From Nephrocerus scutellatus (Eukaryota; Arthropoda; Insecta; Diptera; Pipunculidae): 64,000 nt of DNA. Location of the stretch: NCBI GenBank assembly GCA_947095585.1, contig OX352762.1:115598930-115662929 (forward strand), given 5' to 3'. Under the pieces are notes generated by a model. It was not told where the DNA came from, made no database searches, and saw only the letters and a program-made list of their open reading frames with translations. Shown here piece by piece: positions 20,185 to 31,624 of the stretch (position 1 is its first letter; each line of letters starts with the position of its first letter). Made by a program: the position numbers and the translations under genes.

Positions 20185-23100
20185 GACTGGGCTTATTTGT
20201 CTGTTTTGTGGTCCCTGAGTGGTTGCGCTCGCCATAGGCTGTGTTTGTTTCATTGCCTTGATTAAAAGACTATTATATAAGAGTGAAAACGGTAAACAAA
20301 CTACAGCTCACTGCACGCATAGTAGAGAAATCTTTATGGATAAATGGGACGTCCCAATTGAAAAACCCATCTTCAACTGCAAAAAACAATTACACGAGTA
20401 GTTATATGCAAACTCATAAACTATTAGCAATTTACTGGAACCAAGCATTAACTTTTCATGTCATTTCAAAATCCGAAACATTACATACTTAAGCGTAACA
20501 CAATTTTAGCAACAGGTAAACGTAAATCTTTACGTTCTGTAACATATCACATCACGTGACCACAGAAAGAGGCATTTTACTAAGCATTCAAATTGCTCAA
20601 CATTTTCGCACACAAGCAAACCAAACGAAACCAAGGAAAACAACGAATAGAAAATTCATTCTAGCGCATTTTGCACTCAAAACAAATAAATACATAAATT
20701 CATTTGATTCTAGATCGGTCTCCAAGGATTTCAAAAGGTCGGTCGAGGCTATTATTTGTAAGAATTACAAGCGACACTTGCTTCAGCTTCGGTGGCGAAA
20801 ACAGGGAAAAAAGTTGGGTAACACCAGTGCTACCTTTCACTGATTTAAGTGAAAATTGCTCTTGTAAACGTCTACTGTTTAGAGTTAGACAAAACACATG
20901 ACGCCATACAAGATACAGATACATCGGCGATCAATGTTTAGCTCACAGCTCCGGTGCTCCACTGAGACGACCGTCCGTCGACATCGGCGCAGGTGACGGT
21001 CGATTGTTTTGCGGCCGTTTAATGTTTTATTTATATTGCTGCTGTCAATGCCAAGTGGAATTTTTTAATGCAACTTTTCGTTGGAGCTTCAGCCCAGCGG
21101 CTAGCGTTGAAATGCGGAAAGAAAATCGTTGCGTTGGTCTGGCCTCAGTTGGAATATTTCTGTTGATAGTTTTTTCTGCGGGGGACTGGATGGAAACAGC
21201 ATAAAACAACAACTGTTGGTGGTTGACACCAGCAGCAAATGATATTCATACAAATCCTTCTCATGTATAATTCTGATGTTAGTATGAAATAAAAAGCAGA
21301 TCATGAGCGCAACTCAATTGCCCAACAAACACCTATATAGTTGAAGTCTAATCCATCCGCGGGATTAATGTCGCTCTGATGCATTCAGTGTTTACACCCC
21401 TCGTCTTCTTTCACATTGGTCTTCGGGGACTAGGGGAATTCTTCTTTCTTACGGGAGGAGGAAAGTCTATAACTATCTCTATAACATGAAAACACCAAAC
21501 CGATAAAAACATCTCTCTTTGGTGTTATTTAGTTGTCAATTCAGGTGCGCCTGTGCGCCGGTGCACACGGTGCGCATGCGTACATACCCGCAGTGCGCAA
21601 AATTATGTTTTCGGCTTGTTTTGATGTTCAAGAGGTGCGCGCATTCCGTTAATGCGACTGCGTGCAAGTTTTATATCAGCCACCTAGCGCCATTTTTTGT
21701 TTGCCATCAGCTTACAATGAATAGGCAGCTAAAGATGTTGTCCTAAAGGCAAACGTTGCTCCAAATGAGTACTGAGGATCAGGCTATTGAGTAATTGTGC
21801 GTCCACCCGTCCACAACGATAGCGGCGATATACCGAGCAATGTTCTGGTTTTTCTCTGTTTAGCTGATTTCCCCATTTAAGGTTCTGTCGAGGGATGTGC
21901 TCTCGAGTATTGCTATGGGAAAGTTTGCGTTGCAATTCCATTTATTAATCTAATCGAACAATGGCCAACATATTAGTGCTGTAGAATGGCGAATTATAAG
22001 AAGAGCGCGATGAGAAGTGCTTTTGACGGTTCAATGCTGCTGTTGCTACACAAATACATATTCATTTAGGAAAGATCACACAACTGTTAGCGCAGGCAAA
22101 AATTAAGAACAGCACACATTCCGTCGCTGTGAGAGATTTATGTTTCTTATGTGACAGGCGAACTTTCTAATTTATTTGCCATGTAACAGTTGAGGCAAGC
22201 GCGCTTCGATTTATTATCAATGCAGATAAGTGCCGCTCAAGACACATCGTTTGTAACACATACATAAATGGAAATAACTATTTCGTTCAAATTACAGGAT
22301 TTACTTTGCAAGAGATAGCTGGATGGCTGGATGGCGTGTCGACTAGCCAATGACACCAAGGGAAGGATAATCTTTTATTTGAAGAAAAAGTTTTGGTAAA
22401 AGTCCATCATCGTCTTTGCACTACAATTTTGTGGAATTTGGCATTCCTAATTGTGCGCATCACGGACTAGCCGGACTAGCTGTCGTGTCACATAAACCCT
22501 ACTGCAAAGGACTTTCCGAGCAGAATTCTCATCGGTTATGTGAGCCAGGTGGCTTGCCCACCGGCGCCTATACCGAGCTTAATTGTCCTCACGATATGAG
22601 CATCGCCGTGACGCTCATAGATCTCGTCATTATAGAGTGTCCGAAATCATCCTTTTTCAAATATCAAGACTTTTCTCTCGAACGTGGCTTAGAGGACAGA
22701 GTTCTTTTCGCTAAACACCAAAGTCTTGGATCCGTATTATTAAAATCTTTAATTAAACTTGACTTGACCCCTGTTTGTCTGTATTTTCGACTACCATGAG
22801 GTCCTTTTTAACCACTTCTCATATGACCAGGAGAGGTGAGAGCGAGTGTCTACGTCCCAAATAGCATTTTTTATATTAAGCGTGTAGCGTTTCGTGTGTG
22901 GCCCTTGTGATCGGTGGACATTTTTATTTTTTCGACTTCTTTAAGGTACTTTTAGTTCCATCTTGTTATCAGCTGCTGCAATTGACCCCTGTTAGTTAAA
23001 GGATTGCACTACATCTTCTTGAGGGACAAATGTTGAATCTTTTACTCGCAGATGCGGCCACCATGCAGTCTCAGATTCCGTTCCGCACTCCCATTGTGGA

Positions 23101-23430
23101 TGGATCAAAGCTTTTTGTGTGTCTACCAATGTTGTCAGTATGGTCTCCGTGTGTCAGTATCTGGATGGATTTTTAGGGGTTTGTTTATCTCATCGTTACA
23201 TAAGAGTATCGGATGACTTTCTCCAAGATGATGCAGACCAGTTCATCGCCTTGTTGAAGCCAGCTATTGTTGTTGAATTTACTTGACAATGATCCGGGTA
23301 TATTTACATACCTATAAGCCATATCGAGGAGGAGGACAAGATTATATGTCAGTTAATTGGGATACCGAATTTTCTCATTGGTCGAACGCGGCCTTAGTTG
23401 TGTAGTACATTTTGGAACTCTAGATATTCC
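20185..23430. other. Transposon-poor island, no gene recognised
   Basis: Unique-looking DNA. Notable are a cluster of GTGCGC hexamers at 21544-21650 and several open frames, of which the longest (22416-22799 plus, 127 codons) has no recognisable domain. Part of this interval may be intron of the minus-strand gene whose signal-peptide exon lies at 24284-24353. Confidence 0.3.
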
Positions 23431-23436
23431 ACTATT

Positions 23437-23666
23437 GCCTGCCTAAGGGTAAAAATCAGATCAGGATGAAGACTCAGAGGTATGGGCCAATATTAACTTT
23501 AGCGTATAGGGCTATCTTGTATTGTAGGATAGAGGAGAAACTCAAGAACGTTATGTCACGTTATTCGAATACCACCTGCCTAAGGGTAAACACAAGATAA
23601 GGATGAAGACTCACTGGTATGGGCCAATATCGACTTTAGCGCATGGGGCTATCCTGTATTGAAGGT
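23437..23666. repeat. Two-copy direct repeat, 138-bp period
   Basis: Copies at 23437-23528 and 23575-23666 share CCTGCCTAAGGGTAAA, AGGATGAAGACTCA, GGTATGGGCCAATAT, GACTTTAGCG (AACTTTAGCG in the first) and GGGCTATC.TGTATTG. Differences are scattered substitutions, so the duplication is old. It directly precedes the minisatellite at 23700. Confidence 0.88.
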
Positions 23667-23699
23667 GTAACGGAGTTTTCCCAGCCGGGGTAACGATCG

Positions 23700-23950
23700 T
23701 GAATCCTGAGCGATGCGTGAGCGTGAGCCTGAAACGAGCGTAAATCCTGAGCAATGTGTGGGCCTGAGCCTGAGCCTGAGACGAGCATACACCCTAAGCG
23801 ATGTGTGTGTGTAAGCCTGCGATGAACGTACACCCTAAGCGTTGCGTGAGCCTGAGCCTGAGACAAGCGTAAATCCTGAGCTATGCGTGGGCGTGAGCCT
23901 GAGACGAGCGTAAATCCTGAGCAATGCATGGGCGTGAGCCTGAGACGTTG
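23700..23950. repeat. Minisatellite, about 41-bp unit, 6 copies
   Basis: The unit reads roughly CCTGAGCAATGCGTGGGCGTG then AGCCTGAGACGAGCGTAAAT. Starts at about 23704, 23745, 23792, 23832, 23874 and 23915 give steps of 41, 47, 40, 42 and 41. Two copies carry CCCTAAGCG instead of CCTGAGC. The array is GC-rich relative to its surroundings. A 225-codon minus-strand open frame (24313-23636) spans it, and a repeat explains its length. Confidence 0.9.
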
Positions 23951-24039
23951 TACGTTGTACGACAGCAAGGATAGTACCCTAAGCGTTGCGAGCAACAACC
24001 TGCGGAGCAATCGCACATCGAAGTTGCGATGTACGACGG

Positions 24040-24240
24040 CAAGAATAGAAATGAATGCAGTGGACGACCTGGGCAGCGAATATGCAAATGACGTTGGAAG
24101 CGGATGGGCAGTGAAAAGACGACAGCAGCTGATGAGAAGTGACGTCGACAGCGAATATGGAAATGACGTGGGCAGCGGATGAGTAGTGACGTCGACAGCG
24201 AATATGTAAATGACGTCGGCAGCGAAATGCAAAGCAAATA
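24040..24240. repeat. Second minisatellite with GACGTCGACAGCGAATATG units
   Basis: CAGCGAATATG(N)AAATGACGT recurs at about 24073, 24148 and 24195, with GGCAGCGGATG between copies and a last shortened copy at 24208. Palindromic GACGTC sites occur twice. It ends about 35 bp from the 5' splice site of the minus-strand signal-peptide exon, so it would sit at the start of that intron. Confidence 0.85.
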
Positions 24241-24283
24241 AATACATCATTTGCATTACATTTTTAATTTTTCTTGCACTTAC

Positions 24284-24353
24284 CGAGGCGTGATCCAGAA
24301 AGCGTAGTGGCAATTAAAGAAGCGAGTAAGAGGGCGACTGCCTGCGTGATCAT
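24284..24353 (-). CDS. Candidate first coding exon of a secreted protein (signal peptide)
   Basis: On the minus strand an ATG at 24353-24351 (context AAAGGATGATC) opens MITQAVALLLASLIATTLSG followed by SRL and one extra G. It then meets a strong donor CG|GTAAGT, so the intron begins at 24283. The translation has a short polar N-terminus, a hydrophobic core (AVALLLASLIA) and small residues before a likely cleavage site near TLSG, a textbook signal peptide. The exon is 70 nt (phase 1 out). No following exon was identified downstream (lower coordinates), and the intron would begin with the two minisatellites. Product unknown. The gene would be convergent with Dll. Coding status is inference from signal peptide plus donor agreement. 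Confidence 0.55.
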
Positions 24354-24359
24354 CCTTTC

Positions 24360-26340
24360 ATATTATTTTGCGTTACAAAATTTTTAAGTCACGCGCTGCG
24401 ATGTGATTGGCCAGCCCGGTGGCGTGATGGCTGGATTTATATTATCTAGTCTTTTGTCATCGCTTCTTCCTCCCATAGTTGCACTATTGGTCAATGAATT
24501 GTGTCGGGTAGTACGGCTTCTCAATTTTAATCAGCTCCGTTGTGATATAATCTGATCCCGATGCTAAAGTCCAAAAAACTTTTCTCTTTTCTATTTAGGG
24601 AAGCATTATTTAGATGTAAACAATGTACCTACGCTTCTGGTGAACTTGTGTAAAGCTACAAAGTAAATGCCTGCCTAAAGAATACAAGAACCACATAACT
24701 AGACACGCTGCCACCGTACATGCAGGCGTGCGTATAGCAGCAGATTGTCATATTGACAATGAAGCCAAAGTCCTAAATTAACCAAATTAAAGTAAATAAA
24801 AGTTGCATCAATTACCGTGGGCTGCCAAGTCGATTCAGCATCGAAGCCGTCCATCGTCGCCGCTCAGCTGCCTTCAATCCGAGATGTGCAGTGCTTAGTT
24901 GCAGAATAGGGGCGCACATATGTCCCATCTCCATCTCCATTCCCCGATGACGACGAATCATTTATAAAGCAATTATATTAGGCGACAGCCGACGACGACT
25001 GTCTTATGGTTTTGGTTTGAAAATAAACAAAAACACAGTTATGAGGGGCTTCCACCGACTGTTGGCTGACCGTGGAACTTCTTGCTTCTGACGTTCAATT
25101 TACCAGACCAGACCGATGGGATCCCACTTGCTGGTAGAAGACAACGTTTTCCGCTTTCCCCGATACGGGATCTGATTAATGCCGATGAAATAGTTTTAGT
25201 GCGCCTCTTAACTAAGAGTTGCTGCCACGACGAGTGCGGCACGGCGTTCTGGATTGAATTACATAACATTCGCTCTCAGCTTCCTCGCTAATTTTTTTTT
25301 TTTTGGCAATTGATATTTTCGACAGTTGGTTGTTGTTATTGTTTGCTTGCGTTCAATTAATTTGTCTGATTCGGCCCGCAACTAACAAAGCTTATTGCGG
25401 GTTATATGCTTTCGACCCGAAAAGGTCAATTCCATTCTCCAGCAGTTCGTGTCTACTCTCAATTTAAATTCTAATTGAAAATTTCTTTCATTTCTTTGCG
25501 TTTTGTTTGGATGCCTCTAATGGTTGGTGGTTGGCGGGCGCTGGCTGAGGTTTAATTTAATCGCTGAGTGCGCCCAAGTGTTGAAACAATTTGTTTAACC
25601 CATAACCCTTGCGATGTCTACTCGTTGATGTTGGTGTATTTGCAGAGAGCAGAGAGCACAGCAGGGCAGATTATAAATGAAGTTTGACCTCAAAATTTGT
25701 TCTGATGATGGATGCGTCTTAATCGAAATAAATGAAGACAATTCAATTAGAATTTCGGTGCTCTTTGTTTCCTTCCTTCTGAAGAGGTTTTGGTATGATG
25801 AGATTTTTATTTTTATTTTACTAATAATACGGTTATGATATTGTGTTTATTAGATCATTCTGTGTTATTAGGCAAGGAACATTGAGTATTTTTAAAGCAA
25901 CATAATAATTCATGCAAATATCTTCAAAGTGGACATTGCCGAAAGAACTGGTAAAAATATTGCCATCTCTGATCTGTGTTGTTTGTTAGCCATGCAACGA
26001 AAACAGGCAATTATAAGCAAAATTATATGAAATGATAAGAACTTAAGAACACCCTATGTAGCAGACTTTATAGGTAGTGTTGTAGTTTTTTGGATTTAAT
26101 TTATTTATACTTATTTTAAATTGCAGGCAATTCCTTTCCCGCAAAATTAAAGACTTATAGGAGACTGAGTTCTCAATTATCGTATAGAGTTAATGATGCA
26201 GTCCTACAAATTTGAACATTTTCTATCGATTCTTTATTTTTTCCTTGTCCTTAGTCAATTAAGAGAAAAGTTAACTAATATTACTTTGTCCTACAGACCA
26301 AATAAATCTGTAAGCTTCAATCCTATAGTTGTGTTCTTAG
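24360..26340. other. Flank upstream of the signal-peptide exon, no gene recognised
   Basis: If the 24284-24353 exon is real, its promoter should lie in the first few hundred bases here. Directly upstream on the minus strand are AT-rich motifs (CAAAATAATATG, CTTAAAAATTTTG), but no clear TATA box can be chosen. Frames at 25039-25291 are open on both strands without recognisable motifs. Confidence 0.3.
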
Positions 26341-26346
26341 TTGTGT

Positions 26347-26615
26347 TAGCTTTATATATAAAAACTAGCATTTCCCGGGCGCTCCGCCACACGCACACAT
26401 GAATCCATGCCTTGCCATCCCTACCACGGGAGGAGTGTACTATTGCCTAAACCTAAACAAGTGCTACCTCGATCGTATTACAACTATGTGGTTTTCTGAG
26501 ATTTTATTAAGATGAATATTCTGTGAAAGTTTCAGCTCAATCGGCTTTCTAGGGTTTTTTGTGGAGTAGGGTGAGTGAGCGGGGCCCAGGTTAGACCGGG
26601 GTTTTCAGCTAGTAT
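26347..26615 (+). mobile_element. Short non-autonomous DNA element (MITE or Helitron-like)
   Basis: It begins AAAAACTAGCATTTCCCGGG and ends CCGGGGTTTTCAGCTAGTAT, so the ends form an imperfect inverted repeat with ACTAGC tips. Internal landmarks TGCCATCCCTACC, GTGTACTATTGCCTAAACC, ATGTGGTTTTCTGAGATTTT and GAAAGTTTCAGCTCAATCGG recur on the minus strand at 41060-41262. The CTAG-T end and the presence of a tandem-repeat tail in relatives suggest a Helitron/Helentron (DINE-like) family; a TIR-type MITE is the alternative. No target duplication was found. Confidence 0.72.
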
Positions 26616-26673
26616 CCTATAAATTTGTTCTTCATTAGAAAATTCTGGTACTAGCGCTTATATAAAAAATACT

Positions 26674-26900
26674 TTGTGCTTAATTGCTGCAAAGCAAATG
26701 TTCGACAATGTAGAACTTGGATATGAGGCAGTCAGAATTAAGAACATAAGGTTAAAGATCGGAAGCCCCATAAACGTCAACACACCTACAGAGGTTTTCC
26801 AGACAATGAAAAAGAAAAATTCTTTGAATCTCCATAGGGGATATGAACGCCAAAATAGATAGGGAGCCAATATGAAATATAAATTGGCACCCATAGTTAA
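26674..26900 (+). mobile_element. RTE-type LINE endonuclease fragment
   Basis: The frame at 26674-26862 gives RLKIGSPINVNTPTEVFQ. This is followed, with frame changes, by remains of a DEEKEKFFE..GDMNAKIGREP segment (NVHAPTE and GD-NAK blocks of CFDP2-like RTE endonucleases). The same block is at 59375-59520. It is separated from the RTE reverse transcriptase at 27360 by a CR1 3' end, suggesting one RTE copy split by insertion. Confidence 0.75.
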
Positions 26901-26934
26901 CTCGAAAACCAGAACCTTGCATTAAAACTTATTG

Positions 26935-27330
26935 GTGACGTACAAATGGCGAAAACAATCGAATCGCTTGAACCATGTAGAAATGTTTCCTGTCCGTCAC
27001 TGTTACATCGCTTTTTCACAAGCGGTGTTCAAAAGAAATATTCAGATGTATCCGCGCCCATTCTCCACCCCATCCGTAATACCCGTGCCTCAACTCGAGA
27101 CAACCATAAAGCCTAACTTCGGACGTACTAACCAATTCAGAGATTCCTTCTTTACTTTAGCCGCACGATAGTTATGTGGAATGAATTGCCTGATTCTGTG
27201 TTTCCGCATTTGTATGATCTGCAGTCGTTTAAGACACGCGTGCATAGACATGTCATCTTTTCCTCTCCCTAATTTCCTAACGCCCACGCTGTGCAAACCC
27301 ATTTAGCGTGTGTACATTATAAAAAAAGGA
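26935..27330 (+). mobile_element. CR1/Jockey-group LINE 3' end, nested between RTE halves
   Basis: 5'-truncated. The translation retains the terminal domain: NRLNHVEMFPVRHCYIAF (compare DSLEHRRNVSSLSLFYRF at 36210), PQLETTIKPNFGRTNQFRDSFF and WNELPDSVFPHLYDLQSFKTR, with frameshifts. It ends CTAACGCCCACGCTGTGC, GTGTGTACATTATA and an A-run at 27322-27328. Removing it brings together the RTE endonuclease (26674-26900) and RTE RT (27360 on). Confidence 0.85.
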
Positions 27331-27359
27331 ACACTAATTTGAAAATTTTGTCGTTGTGA

Positions 27360-28745
27360 GTAAAATATTTCCTTCCCAAAATACACCAAGCTTTTCATGA
27401 ACTAATAGTGGAAGTATGGGAGGAAGAAGCGATGCCAGAAGACTGGCGAAGAGGCATCCAGTGCCCCATACATAAGAAAGTAAATATCACAACATGCAGC
27501 AATTATCGTGGTATAACGTTGTTGAGTACCGCGTATAAGATTTTTTCCTCTATTCTAAAAGCCAAGATAGTCCCATACGCTAAAGTCATAATTGGTCCAT
27601 ACCATTGTAACTTAATCCCAGGCAAACCATCAACTGATTGATGGAAATATGGCTAGAGTATCAAAACTCACTACAACATATTTTTATATAATTTAAAGCC
27701 GCTTTTGATAGTATAGCCAGAGTAGAACTTTTTAAAGCCTTGAGAGAATTCGGCGTCCCAAAAAATTGACACGACTATGTTGGTTGACTATGACCAATGA
27801 TATAAGCCATATAATAATCGGACCACTATCTAGCCCATTCAACACCTATAACGGACTTCGACAAGGTTATGCACAGGCCTGCGTCCTGTTCAACTTGGCA
27901 TTGGAAAAAGTGATTAGAGACTCTGAAGTAACGGCGAGAGGAACAATGCTCTATAAGTCCATTTAGATACTGGATTACGTTGACATCATTAGCTGAAACC
28001 GAAGGGCTATACAGGAAGCTTTCTTCCAGATCGACCAGGCGGTACGGAATCTGGGGATGCACATAAATAAGAGCAAAACAAAGCATATGGTGCCCACGTC
28101 TGCGAATAGAAGGTCCAACATTGATTCCTCAGTTAAAATCGTGGAGCGCGAATTTGAAGAAATGCGATCCTTAAACTATCTCGGGTCAACTGTAGCAGCC
28201 AATAAGAGCATGTAGCCAGAAAAACGCGCACGGTTGCTTAAAGCCAACAAAGCCTTCTTTAGTCTGTCAAGACTAAATTAACCATAAAACTGAAGCTGCT
28301 GGTGAATAAGACAATGGTCATACCAGTACTAACATATGGAACTTGGGTGCTTGGCAAAAAGCATTCTGAGCTCTTAACCACGTTCGAGAGAAAAGTCTTA
28401 CGGAGAATTGTTGGCCCGTATGTGAGGAAGGACGATTCCGGAGACTCTATAATGATTAGATTTACGAGCGTTACCGCGATATCGACATCGTGAAGAGTAT
28501 TAAACTCGGAAGGCTCCGGTGGACATGAGCGAAGAGGATCCTATTCGGAAAGTTCTTTGCGGTAGGTTAGGATTTGGAACACGACAGCAAGGTCGGCCAA
28601 GCCTACACTGAAAGGATGGGGCAGACCAGGACGCCCAGAGTATGTAAAACTGGATGACATCGGCTCAAAACCGGGATCGGTGGAGAGATTTTTTGCGGGA
28701 GGCTATGACCGGATTCCGGTTGTAAAGGCAAATTTGATGATGATA
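27360..28745 (+). mobile_element. RTE-type LINE reverse transcriptase relic, the best RTE copy here
   Basis: Translation in shifting frames gives MPEDWRRGIQCPIHKKVN, SNYRGITLLSTAYKIFSSIL, then AFDSIARVELFKALREFGVP (motif A, 27693-27752) and GLRQGYAQACVLFNLALEKVIRD (motif B, 27851-27920). A decayed motif C follows (LDYVDII in place of LAYADDI, near 27970), then LGMHINKSKTKHMV, LTYGTWVLGKKHSELLTTFERKVLRRI and a C-terminal GWGRPGRPEYV..DDI. Motif order and wording fit the RTE clade (relatives of the CFDP2-like elements). Stops are frequent. Confidence 0.85.
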
Positions 28746-28749
28746 TATT

Positions 28750-30300
28750 AAAGAAGATCAGTACGAGTAAGAACAGAAATTGAGGGAAATTTGGTTTTCC
28801 TTTAGATGGGTTTTCTATCATAAAAATTCAGAAATACTAAAAAAATTATAGATTCAGATTGAATCTCTCAGCACATAGATTAATCTGATATTGATCAAAT
28901 TTTATTTAATCGGATGTGGTAAACAAATTAATTAATTTATATTGAAAACTCCAAGTTTTTGAGATTTCTGGTAATGACACATGGGATTGTCACGTATTGT
29001 TACGTATTCGCTGTTCGCGTCCATGCTCTCGACTTACATTATTTGTGTGAATTTATTTCAAATTTAATTGTTCTGAAACAAAACAGCTACAAAAACAACA
29101 ACAATAACAACAAAAAATCAGCAAAACATTTTGCAAACATTTAATCCTCTGCTCTTCAAGTGTCCCTTTTGATCTGTTCTGATGATCTCTTTTGTCGTCG
29201 GACCTTATTATTACCTATTGGTGGATTTCGGTTACCGTCCCGCCCATAACGAATACATACACCAGTTGGTTGCAGGACTCGTAACTATTACTGCTACGTA
29301 TTTTTTCCACTTTCTGATATCCAGTAATCCCTTTAGGATTATAGAGGATTTTACACTCTCATATATTGAACACTTAAGATAAGGGTCGGAGAGAGTGCAT
29401 ATCAGTTGGTGGATCGGACATGCGACAGCGCTCCTGGGTTTTGAATAAATCACATTTTCCCATCGCATCACATTCACTTAATATCGAGGTGAGCAATGGT
29501 GTTGCTGTTGCATTATTATGTTTTTCTAAAACATCAGCAGGACACGATGTTGATGGGGGCGTAACCACAAACAATGGATTTCCATGAGTGTAAACATGCA
29601 CAAGTACCTTTGCTAGATGAAGTACAAAAAATTTATTTTAAAAGTACGCGAGTAGTTGTATTCAGCCTTTTTTGGTTATAAGAGGATTATTTTTTTTTTG
29701 TATTTAGAAATGCGGAAATCCTTTAGCCAGTGGTGCCAAACGAACAGCAATTTAATCACCCTGTATAGTGTATTAGAATAATGTTAATGCAAATTGAAAA
29801 TTTATTTGTCTTATCTAGGATTGAAAGAAAAAATAAGAGAGGAAAACCCAGAACAACTTGAAGCTCCGGAACAACTAAAAGATTCTTAAGAAAGCTCGAA
29901 TTTGGCAAATTATTCAAGAATCCATAATTGTCTTAGTAGCATTTGAATAACTCTATCGCAGGGTTATATTGCTGTACGTACGTACTGACATATGTACTAT
30001 GTACCTAACTATTACTTCATCACCCACTTGACCAAAAACATTACTAATTTACCAATCTGACACGTTCAAAGCTCCTAGAATCCATTTCATCAACGTGCCA
30101 GCCAGCTCTTCATCGTTCAAATGCGACCGATTTACATATCGAGTACAGATGACGGTGATCCGTTCGTTCACTGCAAGGGAATACTCGTCGGGCAATCGCA
30201 ATCGCACTCGTACTCTCACTTGCACCACACAATATTAATTTCTGTATTAAGTAAGTTAAGTGTCTAAGAGGAAGAAGAAATTAAGTTCAATTTGAGTCAA
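28750..30300. other. No gene recognised
   Basis: AT-rich unique-looking DNA with (AAC)n near 29092-29115 and a poly-T at 29690-29700. No shared repeats or coding motifs. Confidence 0.3.
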
Positions 30301-30308
30301 TCACTGCG

Positions 30309-30415
30309 ATGATGTGCACAGCATTAGCGGGAGTCAACGCCGCCGAAGCGAACGGACTACTGATTCTGGATGACTCTGGCTATGTCAAGCCAATGAATGT
30401 CCAATCTTCTTTTTT
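30309..30415 (+). CDS. Weak candidate coding exon
   Basis: An ATG at 30309 (or 30312) opens MMCTALAGVNAAEANGLLIL followed by DDSGYVKPMNVQS. Codon third positions are GC-rich (GTC AAC GCC GCC, AAC, CTG, GAC, GGC, GTC AAG) in an AT-rich setting, which is typical of fly coding DNA. The frame then enters a poly-T tract (30408-30418) and low-complexity Cys/Leu codons, so coding would have to end before or splice near there. A GTATGT at 30448 is a possible donor. No homology recognised. Upstream in-frame TAA supports a start here. Chance or a decayed exon is equally possible. Confidence 0.28.
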
Positions 30416-30419
30416 TTTC

Positions 30420-31620
30420 CTGTGCTTTAATATGTGTTTGTGTTTATGTATGTGTCTATTATTAAATTTTGGTTCCAGCTGGATGGATGGTCATCGTTAT
30501 TAGTCCAAAGATGACAGGAAGGCAGATAAGTTGCGTATGAGAGTGTGCGGGTGTGAAAGTTTGTGACCCTGATGCATTGATGGTAACGCGGAATACAATA
30601 AGTGACCCTGGAATATAATTTCTAAATTTCTAAATGAAAACTGTTGGTAGATTTGCAGAACTATGTACCATGGTGGAGGGGGGGCAGAGGGGTAGATCTA
30701 AGCAATTAAAGGAAGTTTCGATTTGACGCGCAAACTCCTCTAGAAACAATAAAGCTATCAATCATAAATTCGCTCGCTTCACAACGGGAGGAATCCATCA
30801 AACACGGTCCAGGTAAATAATCAACAACGAAATCGAGCGCAATCTTCGCGGCGGTAGACTTGCACGGTTGTAAAATGTAATGCGCTTCTGGTTAATTACC
30901 AGTTTCGAATCGACCCTCACTGTTGTTTTTTATACTCTTACTTTTTTTTTTAAGTGGTGATTATTATGATTGTTGTTGTTTTCACTTGATGATCGTTTGT
31001 TATGGACACGTTGCTCGATCTGTCTATTAAGTTGATCTCAGTGTTGATCGTCAGTGATCACTAATCGACAGTGAGTCGTGTGGTGTGGCATTAACCCAAT
31101 AGGTCATCGCCGCACTTACGTCATAGATAATTTGATTAAAAAACAATGCGCAGTCGGTTGTGAGTGTCTGCTGAGTGATGTTGTGATACAACATACATAC
31201 ACAAACATGCATGCATAAACTGAGCTATCCCCCCCCCCGCCAAATTGAAAGAATACAAAAAAAAGTAATTAAAATCTTGGTTGGAGATTTCTAAGATATA
31301 CATACGGTGTAGAGCTTTGTATTGGAGATGAAAGAGAAGTGAATTCTAATTCGAAGAACTCAAATAATAATCGATATTACCTTAGGGCAAATATTTTTCA
31401 AAGATCATCACTAGCTACAACCGGTAGCCTCTTAATAGGTTTTGAAATAATCACTTTTATGAAACACACTAGACCCTGTATTTGTTTATTGTCCAGTTAT
31501 TATTTTTTCTTAAATTTATACCTGATAAATTCCCGACGTTTATTTAGAATATTTCAAGAACTCATCTCCTCTACCACCACCCAAGAGATGATTTTTTTTA
31601 TCGACAAACGCTCAAGGGGC
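30420..31620. other. No gene recognised
   Basis: Mixed sequence with a G-run (30678-30685), a C-run (31230-31238) and poly-T. The 94-codon frame at 31339-31623 is low-complexity and is treated as chance. Confidence 0.3.
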
Positions 31621-31624
31621 TAAA

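Noticed and set aside
22416..22799. 127-codon plus-strand frame
   Set aside because: No motif, no coding-like codon bias and no splice or promoter context. A frame of this length is expected by chance in 64 kb.
23700..23950. Spaced repeats resembling a CRISPR array
   Set aside because: This is a eukaryotic minisatellite: units are contiguous and diverged, without unique spacers or cas genes.
23636..24313. 225-codon minus-strand open frame
   Set aside because: Its length is explained by two tandem repeats. The translation is repetitive and the frame conflicts with the better-supported signal-peptide exon, which overlaps it in another frame.
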